Part shown: positions 1-6,341 of the stretch, piece by piece | Numbering within the stretch: position 1 is the first letter of the stretch | How the letters are laid out: every line of letters begins with the position of its first letter | NCBI RefSeq assembly: GCF_004362665.1 | Contig: NZ_SNXR01000013.1 | Location: 124,001 to 188,000, forward strand | Length of the DNA: 64,000 nucleotides | Direction: 5' to 3' | Source of the DNA: Flavobacterium dankookense | Lineage (GTDB): Bacteria; Bacteroidota; Bacteroidia; Flavobacteriales; Flavobacteriaceae | Translations under genes and position numbers: made by a program | Notes under the pieces: generated by a model | What the model was told of the DNA's origin: nothing | Seen by the model: only the letters and a program-made list of their open reading frames with translations | Database searches by the model: none

Positions 1-1
1 T

Positions 2-307
2 AATCCCAATTATCACGGACATAATTATGAACTTATAGTTTCAGTTACTGGAGAAATCGATCAGGAAACTGGTTTTGTGATTGATGTTAAAATCCTTTCC
101 GATTTAATTAAAGAGCATATAGAAAACGCTTTCGATCATAAAAATCTAAATCTAGATGTTGTTGATTTTGCCGATTTAAATCCGACTGCCGAAAATATTG
201 CGGTTGTAATTTGGAATAAACTTAGAAAATTTATCGATGCCAATAAAGAGTTAGAAGTCGTTCTTTATGAAACACCTCGCAATTTTGTAACCTATAAAGG
301 AAACTAA
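2..307 (+). CDS. 6-pyruvoyltetrahydropterin / 6-carboxytetrahydropterin synthase family, 5' truncated
   Basis: The reading frame is open from base 2, so the gene enters from outside the window and lacks its N-terminus. About 101 residues remain of a family usually 120-150 long. The visible Y-H-G-H-N-Y is the zinc-binding His pair. F-D-H-K-N-L-N carries the catalytic Asp/His, and Y-E-T-P carries the conserved Glu near the C-terminus. The family makes 6-carboxytetrahydropterin in queuosine synthesis (QueD) or tetrahydrobiopterin precursors (PTPS). This fragment cannot separate the two, although QueD is the commoner bacterial form. It ends 1 base before the peroxiredoxin start, so the two are probably cotranscribed. 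Confidence 0.85.
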   Translation, partial: NPNYHGHNYELIVSVTGEIDQETGFVIDVKILSDLIKEHIENAFDHKNLNLDVVDFADLNPTAENIAVVIWNKLRKFIDANKELEVVLYETPRNFVTYKGN

Positions 308-308
308 A

Positions 309-764
309 ATGGCACTAAAAATAGGTGATAAGCTTCCCAATTTTAAAGCAAAAGATACGAACGGAAATCTCTTTGATAGTCAAGATTATATAGGAAAGCA
401 ACCACTTGTTATTTATTTTTATCCAAAAGACGAAACAAAAGTTTGTACTGAACAAGCTTGTAGTTTTAGGGATAATTACGAAGAATTTAAAGAATTAGGA
501 GCTGAAATTATTGGAATTAGTGCTGATACAGTTCAGTCGCACATAAATTTTAAGAAAAAATTTAATCTGCCTTTTATTTTGCTTTCCGATTATGACAAAA
601 AACTTCGAAAACTTTTTCAAGTAGAGAATGATTTCTTGTTTATTCCTGGCCGTCAAACCTTTGTAGCCAATAAAGAAGGTGAAATTGTTCTAGTTTTTAA
701 TAGTATGTCAGGTAAAATTCATATCGAAAAAGCATTAAAAATAGTGCAGAAAATGACAAAATAG
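309..764 (+). CDS. Peroxiredoxin, PrxQ/Bcp type
   Basis: This is a 151-residue thioredoxin-fold peroxidase, close to the normal Bcp/PrxQ length. P-K-D-E-T-K-V-C-T-E-Q-A-C places the peroxidatic Cys at residue 46 and a possible resolving Cys at 51, the five-residue spacing typical of PrxQ. F-I-P-G-R-Q-T-F holds the active-site Arg. The enzyme should reduce hydroperoxides in the cytoplasm using thioredoxin; no signal peptide is seen. The usual T-P-G-C-T before the Cys is replaced by T-K-V-C-T. It starts 1 base after the upstream pterin synthase stop, which indicates an operon. Confidence 0.88.
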   Translation: MALKIGDKLPNFKAKDTNGNLFDSQDYIGKQPLVIYFYPKDETKVCTEQACSFRDNYEEFKELGAEIIGISADTVQSHINFKKKFNLPFILLSDYDKKLRKLFQVENDFLFIPGRQTFVANKEGEIVLVFNSMSGKIHIEKALKIVQKMTK

Positions 765-772
765 TATTTTTT

Positions 773-780
773 TAATTTTG
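773..780 (+). promoter_or_regulatory. TAnnTTTG-type -7 element before the mannose-6-phosphate isomerase gene
   Basis: TAATTTTG matches the Bacteroidota -7 consensus TAnnTTTG and lies 25 bases before the ATG at 806. No clear -33 TTTG was found. Confidence 0.4.
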
Positions 781-805
781 CATCTTTGTACTTTAAAATT
801 ATCAA

Positions 806-1768
806 ATGAAACTTTATCCATTGCAATTTCAACCTATTCTAAAAGACAGAATTTGGGGAGGAACAAAACTTAAAACGTATCTAAACAAACCTATAACTTC
901 AGAAATAACAGGAGAAAGTTGGGAGATTTCTACAGTTGAAAATGATGTGAGTATCATTGTAAATGGTTTTTTTGAGGGAAAATCGTTGAACGAGTTGATA
1001 AATGAGTTTCCAGAACAAGTTTTAGGAATAGAAGTTTTCAAAAGATTTGGAAAACAATTCCCTTTATTATTCAAATATCTTGATGCACGCGAAGATTTGT
1101 CAATTCAAGTTCATCCCAATGATGAATTGGCTGCCAAACGTCATAATTCCTTTGGAAAAACGGAAATGTGGTATGTTATGCAAGCCGACGATGACGCACG
1201 ATTAATAGTTGGTTTTAAAGAAAAATCATCTCCAGAAGAATATATTCAGCATTTAGAGAATAAGACATTATTGAATATTCTGGATACCAAAAAAGTAAAA
1301 AAAGGCGATGTGTTTTTTTTAGAAACTGGAACTGTTCATGCCATTGGTGCTGGAACTGTAATTGCCGAAATCCAGCAAACCTCAGACATCACTTATAGAT
1401 TGTATGATTTTGATAGAGTTGATGCCAATGGAAATGTGCGTGAACTTCATGTTGATTTAGCTCTTGAAGCGATTAATTATGAAACAGTTGAAGCGCAAAT
1501 AAAATATTCAAAAATAGAAAATAAACCAAATGAAGTTGTTGATTGTCAGTATTTCACAACTAATTTTATCCCTTTAAATGGAAAAATAGATTGCAATAAA
1601 AATCAAAATTCATTTACCGTTTATATGTGTGTTGATGGCGATTTTGAATTGATTTTAAATAAAGAAAAGTATAATTATAAGAAAGGCGATACTGTTTTAA
1701 TTCCTGCTTTTTTAACTGATTTTCAGTTAAATGGAAATGCATCGGTACTAGAAATTTATATTTCTTAA
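806..1768 (+). CDS. manA: Mannose-6-phosphate isomerase, class I
   Basis: A 320-residue type I phosphomannose isomerase interconverting fructose 6-phosphate and mannose 6-phosphate, which feeds GDP-mannose for surface glycans or allows mannose use. The N-terminal K-D-R-I-W-G-G, the zinc-site Q-V-H-P-N-D near residue 102, K-T-E-M-W-Y-V near 118 and E-T-G-T-V-H-A-I-G near 175 are family signatures. The length matches the short bacterial ManA form. It is a cytoplasmic cupin protein. A TAnnTTTG element 25 bases upstream gives it its own promoter. Confidence 0.93.
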   Translation: MKLYPLQFQPILKDRIWGGTKLKTYLNKPITSEITGESWEISTVENDVSIIVNGFFEGKSLNELINEFPEQVLGIEVFKRFGKQFPLLFKYLDAREDLSIQVHPNDELAAKRHNSFGKTEMWYVMQADDDARLIVGFKEKSSPEEYIQHLENKTLLNILDTKKVKKGDVFFLETGTVHAIGAGTVIAEIQQTSDITYRLYDFDRVDANGNVRELHVDLALEAINYETVEAQIKYSKIENKPNEVVDCQYFTTNFIPLNGKIDCNKNQNSFTVYMCVDGDFELILNKEKYNYKKGDTVLIPAFLTDFQLNGNASVLEIYIS

Positions 1769-1790
1769 CCTATATTCAAAAGATTATACT

Positions 1791-1798
1791 TAATTTTG
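1791..1798 (+). promoter_or_regulatory. TAnnTTTG -7 element for the 88-residue protein gene
   Basis: TAATTTTG lies 25 bases before the ATG at 1824, the same geometry as at manA. Confidence 0.5.
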
Positions 1799-1823
1799 CA
1801 CCAAATTTTAAAAATAAAAGAAA

Positions 1824-2090
1824 ATGCCAAGTGTTAAAAATTTAAAAAAAGATATCAATTTTGTTTTAGGTGATATTATTGAAGCAGTATATATCTATGA
1901 GATGACAACTTCAGGAAAACCATCTGATAAATCAAATGGTATTATAGATGAAGCAATTACATCTTTTGATAGTTTGATTAAAAAAGTAAATGCAAAGAAT
2001 GTTGAGAATAAAAAAGCGCATTTTAAACAAATCAATACAGAATTAGAACAAACTGCTAATCAATTGGTTGAAAAAATCAACGCTTTATAG
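1824..2090 (+). CDS. Small conserved-looking cytoplasmic protein of unknown function
   Basis: The 88-residue product has no signal peptide or membrane segment. It is mostly predicted helix, with a Lys-rich N-terminus (V-K-N-L-K-K-D-I), an acidic G-D-I-I-E-A-V-Y-I-Y-E-M stretch and a heptad-like C-terminal helix ending L-V-E-K-I-N-A-L. I do not recognise a named family. Codon use matches its neighbours and it has its own TAnnTTTG promoter, so it is very likely real. The tRNA-Thr gene follows. Confidence 0.8.
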   Translation: MPSVKNLKKDINFVLGDIIEAVYIYEMTTSGKPSDKSNGIIDEAITSFDSLIKKVNAKNVENKKAHFKQINTELEQTANQLVEKINAL

Positions 2091-2122
2091 TCAAAAAAAT
2101 CAATAAAAAAGTGTAAAAATAT

Positions 2123-2153
2123 TTTGGAGATTTCATTTTCACTATTATATTTG
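2123..2153 (+). promoter_or_regulatory. Promoter of tRNA-Thr
   Basis: TTTG at 2123-2126 and TATATTTG at 2146-2153 are 19 bases apart, the spacing expected for the Bacteroidota -33/-7 pair. The tRNA starts 15 bases downstream. Confidence 0.7.
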
Positions 2154-2168
2154 CACTCACGTTGAAAC

Positions 2169-2242
2169 GCCAGCGTAGCTCAGTTGGCTAGAGCAGCTGA
2201 TTTGTAATCAGCAGGTCGTGGGTTCGAATCCCTCCGCCGGCT
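2169..2242 (+). tRNA. tRNA-Thr (anticodon TGT)
   Basis: The cloverleaf can be drawn by eye: 7-bp acceptor, D arm, an anticodon stem GCTGA/TCAGC around loop TTTGTAA (anticodon TGT, reads ACA), and T loop TTCGAAT. The 3' CCA is not encoded. Two non-pairs are visible: A4 opposite C69 in the acceptor and T50 opposite T64 in the T stem. Promoter and terminator flank it closely, so it is a single-gene transcript. Confidence 0.95.
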
Positions 2243-2246
2243 CAAT

Positions 2247-2276
2247 AAAACCACCACTTTTTAGTGGTGGTTTTTT
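2247..2276 (+). terminator. Intrinsic terminator after tRNA-Thr
   Basis: Inverted repeat AAAACCACCAC / GTGGTGGTTTT around a 6-base loop, followed by a T run. Confidence 0.85.
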
Positions 2277-2312
2277 GTTTTTAATATATTCTCCAAAACC
2301 ATTTCTATTCTA

Positions 2313-2320
2313 TATCTTTG
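2313..2320 (+). promoter_or_regulatory. TAnnTTTG -7 element for the EamA transporter gene
   Basis: TATCTTTG lies 22 bases before the ATG at 2343. Confidence 0.5.
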
Positions 2321-2342
2321 TCCGCTTTTTAAAAAATAGATA

Positions 2343-3254
2343 ATGATTGGAAATAAAATATTGAAAGGTGTTGTATTAGTTGGACTTGGAGCTGCAAGCT
2401 ATGGGATGTTAGCTACGTTCGTAAAGTTAGCATATTCAGATACGAGTTCACAAGGACTTCATTACACACCAGCAGAAGTTATAACAGCTCAATTTGTAAT
2501 TGGTATTCTCATCGTTTTATTGATTAATGCTTTTGAAAAAAACAGAAAAGGGAATACAGTAATCAAAGCAACTTCATCTGATGTCAAAAAGTTAATGTTG
2601 GTTGGAACTTCGACCGGATTGACGAGTATCTTTTATTATTTGGCTGTAAAATATATTCCGGTTTCTATTGGTATTGTTTTATTAATGCAAACCGTTTGGA
2701 TGGGTGTGGTTTTAGAAATGTTTTTAGAGAAAAAATTACCGTCGAAAGTAAAAATCATCGCAGTTTTAATTGTGTTATTCGGCACTTTACTAGCTACAAA
2801 TGTGTTAAATAATTCAGTAAATCTTGACTGGAGAGGTATTGTTCTTGGACTTTTAGCGGCAGCATCTTTTACAACAACCATGTTTGCTGCTAATAGAGTT
2901 GCATTAACAATTTCTTCAGCTCAAAGAAGTTTATATATGCTTTTAGGTGGAATTGTAGTAGTGTTTATTTTTGCAATCTTTACACAAGATACACCTTTTA
3001 ATTATGATATTTTCTTTAAATGGGGAATTTTACTTGCGTTATTTGGCACAGTTATTCCACCAATACTACTCAACGCTGGTTTTCCTCTAACTGGTATTGG
3101 TCTTGGAAGTATAGTTTCAGCATTAGAGTTACCTGTTTCTGTTATGATGGCATTTATAATTTTAAATGAAAATGTAGTTTTCAGTCAATGGCTCGGTATT
3201 GTGTTAATTATTGCAGCAATTGTGATTATGAATGTAAAATTTAAGAAAAATTAA
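2343..3254 (+). CDS. DMT-superfamily (EamA/RhaT) transporter
   Basis: A 303-residue inner-membrane protein with about ten hydrophobic helices in two five-helix halves, the EamA layout. The first half starts G-V-V-L-V-G-L-G-A-A-S-Y-G and the second D-W-R-G-I-V-L-G-L-L-A-A-A-S-F. E-L-P-V-S-V-M-M-A near residue 262 is the conserved loop of the second repeat. Family members export amino acids, nucleosides, sugars or drugs; the substrate cannot be read from sequence. It is flanked by its own promoter and by the separately promoted aquaporin gene. Confidence 0.85.
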   Translation: MIGNKILKGVVLVGLGAASYGMLATFVKLAYSDTSSQGLHYTPAEVITAQFVIGILIVLLINAFEKNRKGNTVIKATSSDVKKLMLVGTSTGLTSIFYYLAVKYIPVSIGIVLLMQTVWMGVVLEMFLEKKLPSKVKIIAVLIVLFGTLLATNVLNNSVNLDWRGIVLGLLAAASFTTTMFAANRVALTISSAQRSLYMLLGGIVVVFIFAIFTQDTPFNYDIFFKWGILLALFGTVIPPILLNAGFPLTGIGLGSIVSALELPVSVMMAFIILNENVVFSQWLGIVLIIAAIVIMNVKFKKN

Positions 3255-3274
3255 CATTTTAATAGAAAATTCCG

Positions 3275-3282
3275 TATTTTTG
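3275..3282 (+). promoter_or_regulatory. TAnnTTTG -7 element for the aquaporin gene
   Basis: TATTTTTG lies 25 bases before the ATG at 3308. Confidence 0.55.
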
Positions 3283-3307
3283 ATTGTAATCAATAAAATC
3301 AAAACAT

Positions 3308-4015
3308 ATGAGAAAACTATTCGCAGAATTTTTTGGAACTTTCTGGCTCGTTTTTGGCGGCTGTGGAAGCGCACTTTTTGCAGCAGGAATTCCAGACTTA
3401 GGAATTGGATTTGCTGGTGTATCATTAGCATTTGGATTAACTGTTTTGACAATGGCATATGCTGTTGGTCATATTTCTGGCGGACATTTTAACCCTGCTG
3501 TTTCTTTTGGACTATGGGCAAGTGGACGTTTTTCTACTAAAGATTTACTACCTTATATTGTTGCGCAATGTTTAGGTGGAATTGTTGCAGCTGGAGCTTT
3601 GTTGTTTATCCTTTCAGGAAAAGCAGGGTTTACAATTGACAATACTAAACCTGGAGCTTTTGCAACCAATGGTTATGATGCTTTTTCTCCTGATGGTTAT
3701 TCAATGACAGCAGCTTTTACAACAGAATTTGTTTTGACAATGTTCTTCTTAATCGTAATTCTTGGTGCAACAGATAAAATGGCAAATGGAAAGTTTGCAG
3801 GCGTAGCTATTGGATTAGCATTAACTTTAATTCATCTGATTAGTATTCCAATTACAAATACATCAGTAAATCCTGCGCGATCCACTTCACAAGCTATTTT
3901 TGCACAAGGAGAATCGTTATCACAACTTTGGTTGTTTTGGGTTGCACCGATTGCAGGAGCAATTGTTGGAGGATTTTTGTATAAATTTTTATTAGACAAA
4001 AAGGATACTTTATAA
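3308..4015 (+). CDS. aqpZ: Aquaporin (AqpZ-type water channel)
   Basis: A 235-residue MIP-family channel of six membrane helices and two half-helices. Both NPA boxes are intact: G-G-H-F-N-P-A-V-S with Asn62 and T-S-V-N-P-A-R-S with Asn188. The Arg after the second box and the His in L-I-H-L-I-S about 13 residues earlier fit the narrow selectivity filter of a water-specific channel rather than a glycerol facilitator. The length is normal for AqpZ. The loop after helix 3 ([13 protein letters not shown]) is also typical. It is monocistronic, with promoter and terminator on both sides. Confidence 0.93.
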   Translation: MRKLFAEFFGTFWLVFGGCGSALFAAGIPDLGIGFAGVSLAFGLTVLTMAYAVGHISGGHFNPAVSFGLWASGRFSTKDLLPYIVAQCLGGIVAAGALLFILSGKAGFTIDNTKPGAFATNGYDAFSPDGYSMTAAFTTEFVLTMFFLIVILGATDKMANGKFAGVAIGLALTLIHLISIPITNTSVNPARSTSQAIFAQGESLSQLWLFWVAPIAGAIVGGFLYKFLLDKKDTL

Positions 4016-4035
4016 GTAACTTCGATTTGAATAGT

Positions 4036-4083
4036 AATAAAGAGAAAAGAGTGAAATTATTCATTTTTTTCTCTTTATTTTTG
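4036..4083 (+). terminator. Terminator of aqpZ overlapping the next promoter
   Basis: AATAAAGAGAAAA at 4036-4048 pairs with TTTTCTCTTTATT at 4067-4079 and is followed by T-rich sequence. The 3' arm overlaps the -7 element of the next gene. Confidence 0.6.
4076..4083 (+). promoter_or_regulatory. TAnnTTTG -7 element, probable leaderless start of the AlkB-like gene
   Basis: TATTTTTG ends only 4 bases before the ATG at 4088. Transcription would start at or next to the initiator codon. Confidence 0.55.
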
Positions 4084-4087
4084 TTTT

Positions 4088-4690
4088 ATGAATACACTTT
4101 TTCCATCAGAAAGCATCGAATTTAATCTTCCCGATTCTGAAATCATTTATTATCCTAATTTTTTTAATAAAGAAAAAGCAGATGAGTTTTTTGAAAAACT
4201 AAAAAAGGATATTCCTTGGCAACATGATGATATTACTGTTTTTGGAAAAAAATATCCACAACCAAGGTTAACATCACTTTTTGGAAACGAAGGAAAGCCA
4301 TACAGCTATTCTAATATAGTTATGAAGCCGCATTCATGGAATTCTTTACTCATGTTTATTAAAAATCAAATCGAAGAAGTTTGTCCAGAAAATTTTACTA
4401 CCGTTTTACTAAACTATTATCGTGATGGAAAAGATAGTAACGGTTGGCATGCTGATAACGAAAAAGAATTAGGAACAAATCCAGTTATCGCCTCAGTAAG
4501 TTTTGGAGCAGAAAGAAGTTTTCATTTGCAGCACAATTCCTTCAAAGAGCAAAAATTAAAAATAAATCTCGAGCATGGAAGTTTATTGATTATGAAAGGA
4601 ACAACTCAGCATTTTTGGAAACATCAAATTCCAAAAACGGTTAAACCAATTGGACCAAGAATAAATTTAACCTTCCGAATTATCAAATAG
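4088..4690 (+). CDS. AlkB-type 2-oxoglutarate/Fe(II) dioxygenase (DNA/RNA alkylation repair)
   Basis: 200 residues, the size of ALKBH2-like proteins. W-H-A-D-N-E at residues 120-125 supplies iron ligands His121 and Asp123. F-W-K-H-Q-I-P puts the distal ligand at His179, and P-R-I-N-L-T-F-R supplies the 2-oxoglutarate-binding Arg residues. Y-Y-R-D-G-K-D-S-N-G-W and S-F-G-A-E-R-S-F also fit. The enzyme should oxidatively remove methyl groups such as 1-methyladenine or 3-methylcytosine. A likely leaderless message and a following fatty acid hydroxylase gene with its own promoter suggest independent transcription. Confidence 0.9.
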   Translation: MNTLFPSESIEFNLPDSEIIYYPNFFNKEKADEFFEKLKKDIPWQHDDITVFGKKYPQPRLTSLFGNEGKPYSYSNIVMKPHSWNSLLMFIKNQIEEVCPENFTTVLLNYYRDGKDSNGWHADNEKELGTNPVIASVSFGAERSFHLQHNSFKEQKLKINLEHGSLLIMKGTTQHFWKHQIPKTVKPIGPRINLTFRIIK

Positions 4691-4700
4691 TTAGTTTTGT

Positions 4701-4708
4701 TATATTTG
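4701..4708 (+). promoter_or_regulatory. TAnnTTTG -7 element, probable leaderless start of the fatty acid hydroxylase gene
   Basis: TATATTTG ends 5 bases before the ATG at 4714, the second case of near-zero leader length in a row. Confidence 0.5.
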
Positions 4709-4713
4709 TAGTT

Positions 4714-5538
4714 ATGCAAGAAATAATCAATTATTTTTCGTCAATTCCTTCGTCACACAGAGCTTCGATTTTAGCTGGCGGAATAGCTTTGTTTTGGGTA
4801 ATTGAAAGTGCAATTCCTTTTATAAAATTTAAGTATAACAAATGGCAACACGCTGGAATTAATATTTTTTTTACGCTAACAACCATAATTATCAACTTTT
4901 GTTTGGCTTTTATTTTGCTAAAATCAGCGCAATGGACAGTCGATAATCAATTTGGAATTTTGAATTGGTTACCTAAAATGAATTTGTGGTTGTTTGCTAT
5001 AATCGGATTATTGCTTTTAGATTTAATTGGAGCTTATTTAGCCCATTTGGTTGAACATAAAGTAAAATTTCTTTGGCGATTTCATCTCATTCATCATTCA
5101 GATACATGGATTGACACCACTTCAGGAAATAGACATCATCCCGGCGAAAGTGTCATTCGGTTTGTTTTTACAACAATTGGAGTTTTAGCTGTTGGAAGTC
5201 CAATGTGGATGGTTTTTTTATACCAAACATTATCAGTAGTTGCAACGCAATTCACACATGCAAACATAATTTTGCCAAAAAAGTTAGACAACTTTATAAG
5301 CTATTTTCTCGTTTCGCCTGATATGCATAAAGTACATCATCACTATGTTTTGCCATACACCGATAGCAATTATGGTAATATTTTTTCCATTTGGGACAGG
5401 ATTTTTGGAACTTTTAAAACTTTGGATAGAAGCAAGTTAATCTATGGTGTTGATACACACATGAAACCTGAAGAACATAATAATTTAAAAAATTTATTGT
5501 CAATTCCTTTCCAAAAACTTCGTTCGCCAGAGAATTAA
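4714..5538 (+). CDS. Sterol desaturase / fatty acid hydroxylase family protein
   Basis: A 274-residue membrane di-iron oxygenase. Three or four hydrophobic helices come first, then the His clusters that bind the di-iron centre: H-L-V-E-H, H-L-I-H-H-S-D, R-H-H-P-G-E, and H-K-V-H-H-H near the C-terminus. F-S-I-W-D-R-I-F-G-T-F is the conserved segment after the last cluster. Bacterial members hydroxylate or desaturate fatty acyl chains, ornithine lipids or carotenoids; the substrate here is open. A TAnnTTTG element immediately upstream suggests its own, nearly leaderless transcript. Confidence 0.88.
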   Translation: MQEIINYFSSIPSSHRASILAGGIALFWVIESAIPFIKFKYNKWQHAGINIFFTLTTIIINFCLAFILLKSAQWTVDNQFGILNWLPKMNLWLFAIIGLLLLDLIGAYLAHLVEHKVKFLWRFHLIHHSDTWIDTTSGNRHHPGESVIRFVFTTIGVLAVGSPMWMVFLYQTLSVVATQFTHANIILPKKLDNFISYFLVSPDMHKVHHHYVLPYTDSNYGNIFSIWDRIFGTFKTLDRSKLIYGVDTHMKPEEHNNLKNLLSIPFQKLRSPEN

Positions 5539-5644
5539 TTAAAAAAAATAAATGTCCAATTAAAAACTAATTATTTTTTTTACTAATATTGAATTATTAA
5601 TTTAATGAGTTTATATCTTTTTAAAAAAAAATGCTTTTACAGAA

Positions 5645-5920
5645 ATGAAAAAAAGTAAGCGAGTAGAACTTGACAACGAACAAATAGAAAGGGTTGTCAG
5701 CATGGCGCAAGAGGAAAGAAAGCCTTTTGAAGTTATAAAAGAAGAATTTGGACTTACAGAAAATGAAGTTACCGAATTGATGAGAAAACGTTTGTCCAAA
5801 GACAATTTTGAGCTATGGAAGAAAAAAGCCGTTGGAAGCAAGCCAAAACCAAAACCTATTATTGATGACTTTGATGATGATTTGGATAGTAAATATTACA
5901 TTAAAAATAAATTTGACTAA
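5645..5920 (+). CDS. DUF2805 (TIGR03643-like) small protein, copy 1
   Basis: 91 residues. The first 65 hold the domain: E-Q-I-E-R-V-V-S-M-A-Q-E-E-R-K-P-F-E, then E-F-G-L-T-E-N-E-V-T-E-L-M-R, then F-E-L-W-K-K-K. The predicted short helices resemble a helix-turn-helix, but the function of the family is unknown to me. The C-terminal tail is basic and Pro-rich, then strongly acidic (D-D-F-D-D-D-L-D). The neighbouring gene encodes a clear paralogue, so this is a tandem duplication, separated by a terminator. Confidence 0.85.
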   Translation: MKKSKRVELDNEQIERVVSMAQEERKPFEVIKEEFGLTENEVTELMRKRLSKDNFELWKKKAVGSKPKPKPIIDDFDDDLDSKYYIKNKFD

Positions 5921-5925
5921 ACTTT

Positions 5926-5951
5926 AACTCTTGTTCAACAAGAGTTTTTTT
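5926..5951 (+). terminator. Intrinsic terminator between the two DUF2805 genes
   Basis: AACTCTTGTT and AACAAGAGTT pair almost end to end and are followed by seven T. The two copies are therefore transcribed separately or attenuated. Confidence 0.75.
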
Positions 5952-5974
5952 ATTTAATACCGAATTTTGTTTCT

Positions 5975-6256
5975 ATGAAATCAAAAATTTTCACGGAACA
6001 ACAAATTGACAGAATTATAGAAATGGCTTGGGAAGATAGAACTCCTTTCGAAGCTATAACTTTTCAGTTTGGTATATCCGAGCAAGAAACTATCGAAATC
6101 ATGCGCCGCGAAATGAAACCTTCAAGTTTTAAAATGTGGCGTGAAAGAGTTCAAGGCAGAACTACCAAACATGCCAAACTTCGTGTAAACGGAATTGACC
6201 GTTTTAAATGCACATTGCAAAAGCAAATCACACACAACAAAATTTCTAAACGATAA
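5975..6256 (+). CDS. DUF2805 (TIGR03643-like) small protein, copy 2
   Basis: 93 residues and closer to what I take as the family norm: Q-Q-I-D-R-I-I-E-M-A-W-E-D-R-T-P-F-E, then Q-F-G-I-S-E-Q-E-T-I-E-I-M-R-R, then F-K-M-W-R-E-R-V-Q-G-R-T-T-K-H. The tail is Lys/Arg-rich, whereas copy 1 has an acidic tail, so the paralogues may bind different partners. AlkB-like and hydroxylase genes lie upstream on the same strand. No function can be assigned. Confidence 0.85.
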   Translation: MKSKIFTEQQIDRIIEMAWEDRTPFEAITFQFGISEQETIEIMRREMKPSSFKMWRERVQGRTTKHAKLRVNGIDRFKCTLQKQITHNKISKR

Positions 6257-6305
6257 TATCATTGTTAATCCTTTCTTAAAATTAACAGTTATTGTAACGA
6301 ATGTT

Positions 6306-6313
6306 TATTTTTG
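6306..6313 (+). promoter_or_regulatory. TAnnTTTG -7 element for the M61 peptidase gene
   Basis: TATTTTTG lies 28 bases before the ATG at 6342. Confidence 0.5.
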
Positions 6314-6341
6314 TTGACTTATCGATAAAATATTTTATAAA

